The notes under the pieces are model-generated. The model saw only the letters and a program-made list of their open reading frames with translations, searched no databases and was not told the origin of the DNA. DNA of 64,000 nucleotides from assembly GCA_934045905.1 (NCBI GenBank), contig OW203768.1, positions 24,271,060-24,335,059 on the forward strand, in the 5' to 3' direction. The stretch comes from Leuctra nigra. Taxonomy: Eukaryota > Arthropoda > Insecta > Plecoptera > Leuctridae. The position numbers were made by a program, and so were the translations under genes. The stretch's first letter is position 1. Each line of letters starts with the position of its first letter. Of this stretch, positions 50,736-61,868 are shown one piece after another.

Positions 50736-52965
50736 TAGATATTATGGGTAATGGCGCTCAACAGCGAGGCTATCAGCGCCAGCCAAGTCATACAACAAAG
50801 GTGTTGTATTAAAATTTATTCATATCGCTAAGCGAAGTCATAGTGTATTAGATCAAGTCATATTGGTTAAAATCAACTAGATATTACGCGAGTGGGAGTC
50901 AAATCAGTCTAATATAGTGAGTCAAGTCTAGATAAAATGTGAGCTGGTATTACAATGAAAACTGAGGTCGTATTGAGCCAGGTGCCGTTTTTATAAATAC
51001 TGACCCTGGCTCGTCTAAAACTAAACTAACTACTTGTCAATGATAAAAACTTCTGACAGCGTGTGCTGTACGTGATCAGATAAAAATGAATATCCCAGTA
51101 TCCTTCAGGAAGTCTATTAGCTTGTCAATACATTTATCACCGTCTCCGAGCACCTCGCTTAGATCACTCGAGAGACGATGGCGACGGCGTGCTTGGCGGT
51201 GTTCTTCACAGTCCATCAGTGTGTGATGGACTGTTAGAGGAACATCACAGGTGTCACACTGTGGATGTTCCTCTCTATTCATTAAATACCCGTGGGTCAA
51301 TCGTGTGTGGCCAATCCGTAGTCGAGCAACGACGACCTCCTCCCTCCGAGATCGACGTGCTGACGAGTACCATGGACCGACGTGGGGCTTAATCGCCTTT
51401 AGTTTGTTATCCAAGAGAGTTTCCCATGAAGACTGCCACATCTTCACGGACTCTCTCTTGAATAGAAGTCTTAAGTCGGATGCTGGGACAGCTAGGTAAT
51501 CTGTGCAGTTTAGAGCTCCTTCTTTTGCTGCTTTGTCTGCTCGATCATTTCCAGGTATCCCAGAGTGACCTGGGACCCAGCAGAACAAAACGTCTGTCCC
51601 TTGAAAATGCAGATCAAGCAGAGCACCATGTACTTGTTGTCCAATATGGTCTTCGGGATAGGGTGCTTGAAGTGCTTGCAGTGAGCTAAGGGAGTCTGAG
51701 CATATAAGGAATCTGTTTCGTTCGTCAGTTTTTATAAAATTAAGGGCTTTGCTTTAAGGATTGCGTACATCTCTGATGTAAAAACACTGCAAAGTGAGTT
51801 TAGCTTGAAACACACTTGCATGCCACCGAGTACGTACGCACATCCAACAGCGTCGTCCAGTTTAGAGCCGTCAGTGTACACTTTCGCATAGTCAGGGTAA
51901 GAGTCAAGTATGGATAAAAACATTTGCTGGTACATGGCAGGTGGAGTCGTTGACTTGGTGAACTGTGTCAGGTGCAGAAGGCACTTAGGTCTGGGCACAG
52001 TCCAGGGAGCTACTACGCTGAAACCAATCTGCTGGATGGTAGGCAGAGAGAGGTCAGTTTCTCGAAGCAGCTCGCTCCACCTTATACCAACAGGTCTCGT
52101 GACAGTTGGCCTGTTCAGGTAGGTTAGCTCATGTGCAGGGCGGAAGATGGTGCCGTGTGTTGGATGAGTCGACATTGCTTTTAGCTTTGCTACATAGCAG
52201 CTGAGGAGGTAATCTCTCCTGATAACTAGATGTGGCTCTCCTGACTCGCAACACAGGCTGGTCACCGGGCTGGAACGGAAGGCTCCTATTGCCAGCCTGA
52301 TGCAGCCTATTGCCGCGTTGTGCACCGGATCTATGGTCTTTAACACCGAAGGCCTTGCCGAAGAATATACAATGGCGCCATAGTCTAGGCGTGACCGAAT
52401 TAGAGCTCTGTATAGCCTAAGCACCGCTAAGCACCGCGATGTACCGCTAAGCACTTTTAGGATGTTCAGTGTCTTAGTGCATTTGATCTTCAGCTGCTGC
52501 ACGTGGGACTTCCAAGTCAGCTGGCTGTCGAAGTAGAGGCCCAGGAACCTGACGGAATCCACGCAGGGTATTGCTGTCCCAGACATTGTCAAAGCTGGCT
52601 CGGGATTCAGGCCTCGCATACGATGGAAGTTGATGCAGCTGGTTTTGCTGGCTGAGAACCTGAATCCGTTGTCGTCCGCCCAGCGTGTTAGTCGGTTGAC
52701 AGTCAACTGGACCTGGCGTTCAGCGGAGCTCAGTTTGGCTGCCTTGAAAAATATCGCCAGGTCATCAACAAACAGGGAGTGCTGCACCGGCCTGTTGATG
52801 CACGATGTAATTCCGTTTATCGCGACAAGGGACAGGGAACAGCTTAGAACGGACCCTTGGGGGACTCCGTTTTCCAGGACGTGTAGGGATGAGGTGGTAC
52901 CTGCCACTCGAACCCGGAACTTCCTATTGCTAAGGAAATTCACAATAAAGGAGGGCAGGCGGCCC
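50736..52965 (-). mobile_element. RNase-H LINE, longest copy (RT part, RNase H)
   Basis: Minus-strand ORF2 fragment. From the 5' side: RLPSFIVNFLSNRKF, NGVPQGSVLS, HSLFVDDLAIF (catalytic FVDD, variant of FADD), CVDSVRFLGLYFDSQLTW, an RNase H start KVYTDGSKLDDAVGC, then FTSEMYAILKA, FCWVPGHSGIPGNDRADKAA, and the Cys-rich tail CDTCDVPLTVHHTLMDCEEH, ending at 51076. A frame break near 51590-51735 separates the two halves. The 3' UTR runs to the ATTATGGGTAATGGCGCTC end at 50736. It is 5'-truncated inside the RT. RNase H places it in the I/R1/LOA-like group. Confidence 0.8.
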
Positions 52966-53106
52966 TCCTTTTTAATATGGCAATTATTTCAGTTATATGT
53001 TCAAATTTAACAAAACCCACGTTTTTCTCTTTATTTAATGTTCTTATGGGAAAAATAAATATTTACCATACCACTTGCAAAGTTCAAAAAGATGGACTAG
53101 TGAAGT

Positions 53107-53924
53107 GTGAAGAATCACAAAAAAAATTGTGACAATCTCTTCACCAGCATCCCCTTGGCCATGAAGCTTCTAGACTTCGACATTTGGTCTTGGGCACGTG
53201 CAGAAAGAACAGGCTACAAGGAGCGGATCAAAAGCTCGAGTCCCAGAAGGATCTCACGAAGATCGGCCGAGGTAGCCACTCTATGGTTACGTCGACCGAC
53301 AATGTGACAGTTGTGCGTTGGTTGGACAACTCGCTCGTCCACACTGTGTCAACTTACGTTGGTGTGGAGCCAGAAGGAGTGGCTTCACGCTTCTGCCGGA
53401 AGAACAAGACAACAATCGACATCAAACGACCATTCGCCATCGAGATCTATAATATTCACATGGGAGGCGTCGACTTGATGGACTCGATGGTTGCCCGGTA
53501 TCGGAACGATGTTCGGAACAAGCGGTGGTACTTGCGAATCTTCTACCATTTACTCAACGTGACAGTTGTAAACGCTTGGATTTTGTGGAAGTGGGATGAT
53601 AAGTGTAAGCTTGATCTCCTTGCTTTCATACATCGTGTGGCAACGGCGCTTATCTACCAAGGGAGTGCGGACCCGAGTGTTCGACGTAGAGGTCGCCCAC
53701 CCTCCGCTCCAACTCCGCCGCCTGTCAAGAAGCGTGCTCCGGGTAACACTGTTACCCTGGAACGACGTATCGATGGCGGACAACACTTCCCGAAGAAGAC
53801 GGATGGCATGTACGCGGCACGGTGCCGTGATTCACGATGCAAGAGCAAGACGCGTTACACTTGCAAGCGATGCAACGTCCCGCTTTGCCCGGAGTGCTTT
53901 GAAGTGTTCCATTCAGTGCCGTAA
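53107..53924 (+). pseudogene. piggyBac transposase, C-terminal piece
   Basis: It begins with DNLFTSIPLAMKLL (about 53130), then after a frame change near 53183 reads GTCRKNRLQGA, TVVRWLDNSLVHTVST, YNIHMGGVDLMDSM, NKRWYLRIFYHLLNVTVVNA, and a Cys-rich C-terminus (CRDSRCKSKTRYTCKRCNV then CPECFEVFHS). These are the family's core-insertion and terminal zinc-finger blocks in order. About 350 residues between this and the N-terminal piece are gone, so the LINE insertion went with, or was followed by, a deletion. Confidence 0.75.
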
Positions 53925-54372
53925 CAATTAGCTTCATAAACAGTACAACAATCAATAGAAATTAATATTAATAATAATTGAAAATTATCCTAATTGTCAC
54001 ATGGTCAATTGAAGATTTTTTTGTTACCGCCAAAGCAAAAACTACGATTATTAGCCATGTTCGTAGTTGTAACCTTTTATGAATTTTCAGTTTCTAATTT
54101 TATCAAAAATTATTTGTATTGTTTCCACATCAAAGTTAAATTGTATTTTTCTAATTTTAATGTATTTTATACATGAGATATAATTTGTAATATTATCTTA
54201 CTGCATATGTCTTTATGCATAGTGTCCTCAAACGAGGACAGCATTTTCCAAGAAGAAAATGATGAAATAAAAATCCAAAAAAAATATTTTTAGATTCCTT
54301 GATTTTTTTTGAAGTAGGTCAACCCTGTCAAAGATTTTTTTCCCCAGCCACTGAAAATGCATGCATGATAGG

Positions 54373-54854
54373 GGGTGTGTTTGATAACTCATTCCGCGTA
54401 CTCGGCCAGCGCTCGATCTGCTCTTTTTTGTTTGATAACTCATCTGGCTTGCGCTCTGGAGTGTTCAAAATCGGTCAAAATCGCGCGGTCAAAATCGAGC
54501 GAGGGACAGATTGCATTCTGGAAAAAATGGCGGCTGACACTGACATGTATCAGTTTTCAACGTGTCAATTTACTTCTACAGAGCTTCATGTTGTAGTAAC
54601 ACACATGAATGAGCATCATACAGTTGAATCTCGTAAGTTTTAAAATATTACCTACACCTATAATAGGTATTTATGATTAATTATGCATTATATGAGGTTA
54701 GGTTGATGGCCGCCATTTAAGATATCGCGGTCTGTTCAAAGGTTCAAACGCGCCGCCAGCAAAGTTTGTTTGATAAGTCCACATTTTCGAGCGCGCGCCG
54801 AACAATCTGCTGACGTCACAGATCGCAAGCTGAAAATACTTATCAAACACACCC
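54373..54854. mobile_element. 482-bp non-autonomous element with 15-bp inverted ends
   Basis: GGGTGTGTTTGATAA at 54373-54387 is exactly inverted at 54840-54854. GTTTGATAA also recurs internally (54428) and at 54767 as TTTGATAAG. The interior contains an exon-like frame. Confidence 0.55.
54528..54632 (+). other. Exon-like frame inside the 482-bp element
   Basis: From AAAATGGCGGCTG it reads MAADTDMYQF and then CQFTSTELHVVVTHMNEHHT, a Cys/His pattern reminiscent of a zinc finger, and stops at a donor-like CTCGTAAGT. This may be a captured first exon. Confidence 0.3.
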
Positions 54855-55004
54855 AGGGTTAAGCTTCTGCTCCAAGGCCTGTAGAGCAGCCAAGCAGTCC
54901 ACAATTTACAATAAAACTAGCGCATATCAAATCGGATGCAATACGAATGCCAAATCCTCCAATAGGTAGTTTATGTAATATCTTCTGATTGGTTGACAAT
55001 CAAA

Positions 55005-56307
55005 AGCTGTTTCACACTACACCACTTAATCCCCGGGTCAAACCCACGGGATTACGACTCGGGTCTGGACCCAGGGTTTGACCTGGGTCAAAAATTAAAT
55101 GTGTTTACTTTACATGACACTACGATGTATTTACAGCTTTTGTCATTGAACAAAACCAACGTTTACCCATTTTATTTTTTGTTTTACATTTTCCCCAAAT
55201 ATTTTTTCCATTTAGACAAAATTACCGAAAAATTTCCACAATTTTTTTTCCAATATTTTGTCAAAATTTTATAAAATTTTACATTTTTTCCAAAATTTTT
55301 ACAAACTTTTATACAATATCTACAAATATTTTTTCCAAAATGTTTACAAAATTTTAACACTATTTTTTTTCCAAATATTTTTCAATGGATTTTATCCCAA
55401 CAATTATCAGACAATTTCGGAAAAAATTAATGTATGTGGATCCGGTGCGTTTAAGAAATTTTATATTTGTGAAAATTTTATAAAAGTTTGGCAAAAAGTT
55501 GAAAAAAATATTTGGGAAAATTTTATAAAAATTTGTAAAAATTTTGGAAAAAATATTTGTGGAAATGTAAAAAAAAGTCGGTCAAGTGTCCGGGTAGATT
55601 TCGGTAATCTGTCCGTCGGTAAAGTGTCCCCCCCTGTTTTTCGGTAATGTGTCCGTCGGTAAACTGTCCGATTACCAGGTAAGTTAGATAATTTATTAAT
55701 GAAGTATCATGCAAACAAATCCATTATTATGTGTTTCAAGCGAGGGGATAACAACTCAACATTTTTGAGTACACCTAATTTTTTATGTTTTTTTTATTTT
55801 TGTCCGTGATTTTTTTAAAATTTTGTTATTTTTTATGATTTTTAAAATTTTAGATTTTTTAAAATGATTTTTTGATCTTTTAAAAATGTTACGATTCTTT
55901 TTTAATTTTATAAGTAATTTTGTTGAATTTGTTTATTTTTTTATTTTTTTGAACATACTTGATCTTTGTTGATTTTTTTCTGATTTTTTTATGTGATTTT
56001 TTCATTTTTTCTGATTTTTATTGATTTTTGGATTTTTTGGATTTTGTTAAAAGTGTACATTGATTTTTTAAGTTGTTCACCCCTCGGTTTCAAGTAATAT
56101 GATAAGATTACAGAGCTCACGTGGATAAAAATGTAACTAGTTTCGCCTCGGGTCAAACTCGCCCCGGGTTGAAATACAGGGATGGACTGGGGTTTTAGTT
56201 TCCGCGGGCTGGACCCGGGGAGATCAGGTTTGTAAACACACTTTATTTCTTGACTCGGGTCGGACTGAGGTTTCGACCCGGGGAAATAGTGTAGTGTGAA
56301 AGCAGCT
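55005..56307. mobile_element. 1.3-kb non-autonomous element with inverted ends
   Basis: AGCTGTTTCACACTACACCA then CTTAATCCCCGGGTC at 55005-55039 is matched inverted at 56275-56307 (GACCCGGGGAAATAGTGTAG then TGTGAAAGCAGCT) with small indels. Both ends are followed inward by several GGGTC/GACCC motifs. The interior is extremely AT-rich (AAAATTTT and GATTTTTT runs) and noncoding. Confidence 0.6.
55575..55680 (+). repeat. TCGGTAANNTGTCCG reiteration
   Basis: TTTCGGTAATCTGTCCGTCG, TCGGTAAAGTGTCC, TTCGGTAATGTGTCCGTCGG and GGTAAACTGTCCGATTACC follow one another within 100 bp, a short imperfect array inside the 1.3-kb element. Confidence 0.55.
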
Positions 56308-56905
56308 AAAATGTTTTGGAAACATAATCTAAAATTTTACACACTTTAAGCCCAATCAGGCAATCATTAATTGTCATTTAACGAGTTTAGAATGGGTTGT
56401 CAAAAGCTGGAAAAAGTATGTAGGCAAGTCACGACAAAATGGATCTGATATTCATCCAGAGTATTTATATGGAGATTGGAAAGTTGCAGAGAAAATCGTC
56501 TTGTGCTGTGTTGTGTATCGTGACTGGGGATGTTGCATGTTCTGTGCTCGCTCGTCAACGCGTTACACTGAGCGTTTTCCTAGTTATTTGCATTCTAACA
56601 TTTGAGCTTACTTTCCTTTGTTCGCTTGGGTGTGGTGTTATTTGATTGATTCTTTGACAAAAGTGGCAAGCCACGATCTGGTGTTGGGAGGTGACAGTTT
56701 GCATGCGACAATCTTAGACAGTGCGATTGAGTGTATTAATTGCATTGTATTTATGTGCGTGTAATTGTAATTTCTCATTTGAACAATTATTTCCTTTGTG
56801 TTGGGGGGAGAGCCTGTTTGTACAACTACTTTCATTGAGGGGCGGAGCTTACCAAACCCGAGGTCTTATGGCGCGGAATATGAATGTACATATTGTGTTG
56901 TAATG
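56308..56905. other. Gap with one open stretch
   Basis: From about 56370 one frame reads SLEWVVKSWKKYVGKSRQN and stays open for about 80 codons. No family recognised. GAGCCTGTTTGTACAACTAC at about 56808 is inverted at 59250. Confidence 0.3.
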
Positions 56906-57175
56906 CCATGATATTTTTCACATATTTTACTGGAAAATATTGGAATTAATTATGGTATGATAATATTTAGTAAAAGCCGTCATATTGACTGAATAATTAA
57001 GGAAATGTACCTGTGTAGTATTGCCATATGATATTTTTCACTTTACTAGAATCATTGCCATATGATATTTTTCACATATTTCACTGGAAAATATTGGAAT
57101 TAATGGTGGTATGATAATATTTAGTATTGTGCCTTTCCATTCGACTGAATAATTAAGGAAGATAATGCATTTATA
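56906..57175. repeat. Tandem duplication, period about 151 bp
   Basis: ATGATATTTTTCACATATTT, CTGGAAAATATTGGAATTAA and GGTATGATAATATTTAGTA occur in the same order starting at about 56908 and 57060, each followed by GACTGAATAATTAAGGAA. Confidence 0.75.
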
Positions 57176-57479
57176 ATAAGTAGTATAGTAGGTAATAATA
57201 AATATTTATTTACATTTTCAATTACATAGGCGTTTCAATTATAAGTAATGCAGCTATATGATATTTTGGATACAAACAAAAAACATAATTTATTTTATTT
57301 TCCCCCTGAATTGAAGTTACTTGGATCAACTATAACAATAGTAAGTATAATAAGCTGGTCTGGACTATAAGAAGTGAATGAATATCGTCGTACCTCCAAC
57401 AGCATCCTCCTGACGAAGGTCCACACGAAACCGTAGTTTAATCTTGCTCTTCTATTTGGCAATTCCCTGCTTCCCTCCA

Positions 57480-59199
57480 CATGTCTGCTCTTGCACCTGT
57501 GCGGCCTGCATATCTGAAAGCGCCTTTCTTCTTTTGACTGCGGCTTGGTATGATCCCATATTTACGCTTTACTACTAGTCGTTTAATATTTGATACACTT
57601 CGGCAAAGAGGTGTTGCAGATGCCGGCAAAAGAGTTAATCCTTCGTTTGATTTTTCAGTAGTTGCGTTTAGTGTTGTTAACACCGAGCGGAGGATAGATG
57701 TTTGTTCCGTTTGTAAAAACATAATTGCTCAGGTGTTGTATTACTATTGCGTGCGAGTGTAAAACCATTTATGTGGTCAGCTGTCTATTACAGTGACTTT
57801 AAATCATGAGAAACATGCAAAATCAATTTATTTATTTACCTGCGTCTGTTTGTAAGACCCTCTGGGATTATAAGACTCTATCTTGAAGTCAGGAAACATC
57901 GTGATGTGTGTCACGTGCATTGCGGCACTGCATCCAATCTTCTTGGAAGGCTGGATGAGTAATCTTCGTTTTACGGCAGAAGGATGATCGGCCTTCATCA
58001 AGACGAAAATACATTAGACATTTATTTGAAGTATAAGATATTAACTCCAGACTGTCTAGATAGCCGCAACTCACCATCTAATAATAATGAGGAATATTGT
58101 TAGCATTTACGGCAAATTTGAACAAGTCCCTTTCACGTCACTTCAGTATTTAATTTTAATTTTACCTTCATTCTTCTCTAACAGAAGGATCAAGGGGATT
58201 CAAGGATTCAACCTTCTTCAACAGTCACATCAAAGATGCATGAATGGTGTGAAGCGGAAATTTGTGAACATTTACTGCATTTCCCTCGTTAAAATTTCTC
58301 TTTACATTACCTTAGAATTTGCTATAACTAAAGCTAGTCTTTACTCTTTAGCTAGTCTTGATAGAAAATGGTAATTAAATTTCATCCCACAATTTATTGC
58401 TAATTAGGTAGGTAGGTACTGTCATTATTCATCTCTATAGTTTGGTCTACCTTCTAGCAAATTGGTAATATCACTTTCACTATGATTGGTAAAATCATAG
58501 GTAGATTGAGAAAAATTGAGTTACAATTTTAAGAAGGAGGTGGTGATCTATAGAATTATTTACCAATTGGGGTGTTACATTTCTTGAAGTTTCTTGGAGA
58601 GGTGGACGTTTCTTGCCCTGACAGCACTCCATTTGCAGAGTCTTCTGAATTCTGAATATTGGTCCTATGAACGGGATTTGAATAGCTGCATCCTTGGGAG
58701 TTAATTTGTATAAGTACCCTGTAAAAAATAGATGTGACACATTATCTAGGTACAACATCAACATGGTCCGGTAAGATAGTTTTTTTATGGCATTTCATTG
58801 TCAAGCGGACTAGGTACCTATCTAAATGAACCACACTGACTTTCATTATGCCCTAATAAAGCCCATTCATGTATAAATTTGGTATGGGAACATGCTTTAA
58901 TTTATTTTTGTTCCTACTAACCTAATTACCTTAACTAGCTACCTACCTTTATGCTTAGGGACATGCGATGATCTGATGGCGAACATAAATCCAGTTGATC
59001 GAAGTGAATCCATAAATTGATCAAAAGATTCCTTTCCATCAATATATCCAATATAAAAACTTCCATTGTCTTTAAAATCGAGCAAGTTTTCTTCAATAAT
59101 GCAATGGAAAGACATTTTCTGAACAATTATTCCATGAGTTGAAAATTTTGGATCAGGGATCAGCTGACATCTGACAGCTGGCTGGTCAGTCTTCGGCAC
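57480..59199 (-). pseudogene. Multi-exon gene or remnant with CARF-like motifs
   Basis: Minus strand. Exon 59199-58947 ends in HVPKHK with donor AAAG|GTAGGTAG. Exon 58718-58564 follows a TTTTTTACAG acceptor and continues in phase (YLYKLTPKDAAIQIPFIGPI, LQMECCQGKKRP), ending at donor TTG|GTAAAT. A third block (about 58018-57843) reads VKRRLLIQPSKKIGCSAAMH then ITMFPDFKIESYNPRG with a GTAAAT donor. A fourth (57722-57438) reads NEGLTLLPASATPLCRSVSN. The Lys-Lys-x-Gly-Cys-x-Ala block before a Phe-Pro-x-Tyr/Phe-Lys motif resembles CARF/ALS2CR8-type transcription factor domains. The start of the third block has a stop, so the gene is perhaps decayed. Phase-correct splicing of the first two exons is the strongest evidence of a real gene history. 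Confidence 0.45.
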
Positions 59200-59339
59200 A
59201 TTACGGCTCTATTCGGGATTAGAATCGGGCATGCGCAGAAGACATCGATGAAAGTAGTTGTACAAACAGGCTCTCCCTGTGTTGGGGGTGCGACCACGCC
59301 CCTAGACATTAATTCTGGCGATTCCCGGTAGAGGTCGTC

Positions 59340-61110
59340 AAACACTATCTTGATAAAGCAACTAGCGGAGAAAAAGCGAAACTCCAGAACATAGTTCCGA
59401 AAATTACCGCCGAGCTCGCTGCCCCACCTAGCGGAGAAACTAAGAGCTACTAGAGCCCGAGGCTCGTCCCGATCGGCGGGCGCTTCACCCGCCGCCAGAC
59501 TCCCAAGGACCGCCGGCGCGGCATCACCGAAGGCTGCAAAAAGAGCGCACCGACATCACCGACTGAGGGAATCCTTACGGTGCATCGAAGCACGAAGGCA
59601 CAAAAGGAGCGCACCGACATCGGTCGTGCGACTCCGAAGAGAACGCCCACCGAGTCCGAAATGACTACGGCGGCGAACGTGATATGTACCCAACACTACC
59701 CAGACTGCGTCACCGAAGAAACGCAAGGTTACTAAAGATGGACTCCAGTGCCGACGAGCAACCGCTTCGAACCACTGGCGATGAATGAAGCCGAGTCCCC
59801 CGACGACATGGAAATCGCGTGAACAGACGCTGCCACGACAATCTCTTCTTCAACCAATCAGAAGAAGACATACATCCCCCCTTTGATTGTGTATGGAGTG
59901 ACACAATATAAGCCATTACTGGATACTGTGAAGCAATTTACAAAATCTGGTTTCACTATCACGCCACGACAAGACAGTTTTAAAATCCAACTGAACTGCA
60001 TTGTCGATTACAAGAAGCTTGGGGACATTTTCACCGAACAGAAAATGCGTTCTCACACATTCCCAACACGCGACGCCAAACTAATCAAGGCTGTCTTCCG
60101 TGGACTACCGACCATCTGTTCCACTGATGACATTACATACGAACTCGCTGAGCTGGGCTGCGCAGTTAAAAGCGTACGCCAGCTCGTCGCCAATTCAGCA
60201 GAAAAGACAAAAATGCCGCTTTTTGTCGTTACACTTAAATCTGGTTCACTTACAAAACCCCTGTGGGAAATGAAAACTCTTATGTACTGTCGCGTCAATA
60301 TTGAACAATACAAAGGACCAAAAGGTCCTAACCAATGCTACAATTGCCAGAAGTATGGTCATTCGAGCACATTCTGCAAGAATATTGCTCAATGTTTCAA
60401 ATGTGCTGGCAACCACGAGGGCAGGAACCGTCAGAAGCCACGTGAAAAGCCGTGTAAATGCTCGAACTGCGGAGCTCATCCAGCGAGCTTCCGCGGCTGC
60501 GACGCCTACATTCGTGCCCTCGACATCCATGGAGGCAACGCAACAAGGAACGTACCAAAATTAACGACTCCTCAAGCAACCTACAAGCCAACAGCAAACT
60601 CATTCCCTCCGCTCAGACCTCAACACATCTCGTTTTCACAGGCGACGCAGCAGATAATCCCAACAACCGCTCCTCAGACAACAAATTACTTGCCAACCTA
60701 CACGGCACAGCCTGCCAACCAGCCAACCTACACGGCACAGCCTGCAGCTCCTCTTTCTCGACAGACTCCCCTTCTGCCGGCTTCCCCCCTACAGACATCT
60801 GGTCAACTGTTGAACTGATTGCAACATCGATTCAACAGCTGGACACCTCCCCTACCATTAAAATACTTCTACAGCTTCTGGTCGAACTGGTCCGTGGACA
60901 AAAACCAAATGCCCCCTAGATCTCTAACAATAGTACTGGCAGCCTGGAACGCCAACGGCGGGCTTAAGGCAAAACTACCCCAACTCCACGCCTTTATACA
61001 GGAGCACTCAATCAGTGTCATGCTCATCTCAGAAACTCACCTCATCCCCTCCGATAATCTCGAGATTTTTTGGGAAACCACAAACAACTCTGCAACACGA
61101 TCGCCGCAAT
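59340..61110 (+). mobile_element. Jockey-type LINE, 5' half
   Basis: A GC-rich 5' region leads into a gag-like ORF1 (below) and the start of ORF2 (60910-61110), which reads IVLAAWNANGGLKAKLPQLH then VMLISETHLIP, the start of an APE endonuclease. ORF2 stops at 61110, where another Jockey gag fragment begins, so the RT is missing. Confidence 0.7.
59760..60818 (+). pseudogene. Jockey ORF1 (gag) with PRE_C2HC region and zinc knuckles
   Basis: The frame has an N-terminal segment (NRFEPLAMNEAESPDDMEIA) closed by a stop at about 59818, then an open frame to 60818. That frame contains FTKSGFTITPRQDSFKIQ, MRSHTFPTRDAKLIKAVFRG (PRE_C2HC-type) and then CYNCQKYGHSSTFC, CFKCAGNHEG and CSNCGAHPASFRGC, three CCHC-like knuckles. 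The Pro/Thr/Gln-rich tail repeats YTAQPANQPTYTAQPA. Gag proteins of this type bind element RNA. No ATG opens the main frame, so the stop makes this copy defective unless translation starts otherwise. Confidence 0.7.
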
Positions 61111-61120
61111 AGGGAAGGGA

Positions 61121-61445
61121 ACCTTAACGTGACCCCGAAGTTCGATTGCATGCGTGTGCAACTCTCCTGCGCGGAGGACTTCCACGCAGTAACCGGACTA
61201 TTCAAAGAACAAAAAGTGCAATTCCACACTTTTGCTCTAGATGGCCGAGCAATGTGCCTGCGTTTTGTAATCCGCGGGTTACCTGGAAATACTCCCGTAG
61301 ACTACATCGAGGATCGCGCATCGGTAACTCCGTGCGCAGCGTGACGCAGCTTCGCACTGACCGTGGCGCGCAGCGAGTCTTCCCGCTGTTCCGAGTTGTG
61401 CTCACCTCACCGCCCGGCAGCAAGGACCTGACGACTCTCAAGGTA
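61121..61445 (+). pseudogene. Second Jockey gag fragment
   Basis: VTPKFDCMRVQLSCAEDFHA, FKEQKVQFHTFALDGRAMCL and RFVIRGLPGNTP are followed in a shifted frame by VRSVTQLRTDRGAQRVFPLF. This is the same gag PRE_C2HC-type region from a different Jockey copy. A one-base shift lies near 61310. Confidence 0.6.
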
Positions 61446-61612
61446 AGTTTTACCTCTTCAGTCACGATTCTTCAAATGTGCACCTAAATTGAATCACGCA
61501 GTTTTCAGGTTTCAGTAATCGCTGAGGGACGTAACTTCCTCCTGAGCCGTAACTTCGGTTTACTGTGAGTCCGAGTTCCGATTTTAGTACAGTTTCATAA
61601 ATGTATTTTTTC

Positions 61613-61868
61613 AGTCTGCGCAAAGAATCAAGCGCTTCCTTCAAGAAAACGACGCTGACCAGATTCAACCGTTCTTCTTCTGCGGTGGAACCGCCAGCTC
61701 AGGTGGAATTTTCTACGTAATTTTAGACAAGAAATTCATCCAGTGCACCAGATGTCCAGCCAAGTTCATGGACATTTTGTTAAATCCTTCTACGTCTTCA
61801 CTTTATCGAGTCCCGAACTTTCAACCTCAACACAGGGAAGGCTATGCTATCGGTGGTGGTAGCTTTTG
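61613..61868 (+). other. Exon-like open frame after a splice acceptor
   Basis: After TATTTTTTCAG (ends about 61613) an 85-codon frame reads SAQRIKRFLQENDADQIQPF, FFCGGTASSGGIFYVILD and FIQCTRCPAKFMDIL, and ends with TGA at 61868. The CxxC and compact composition look like real protein. I do not recognise it. An exon of a host gene or an undescribed transposon gene are both possible. Confidence 0.35.

Larger units (their letters stand above)
50369..54243 (+). mobile_element. piggyBac-like element, split by a LINE
   Basis: Inverted 27-bp termini: TGCTGTCCTCACTTGAGGAC followed by AATATGC (50369-50395), and its inverse with three mismatches at 54217-54243. Each has a GTCCTCnnnnGAGGAC palindrome. 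Inside are the acidic N-terminal part and the C-terminal part of a piggyBac transposase, separated by a 2.2-kb LINE. A TTAA lies next to the left end (about 50364) but I see none at the right, so the exact borders are uncertain. Confidence 0.6.
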
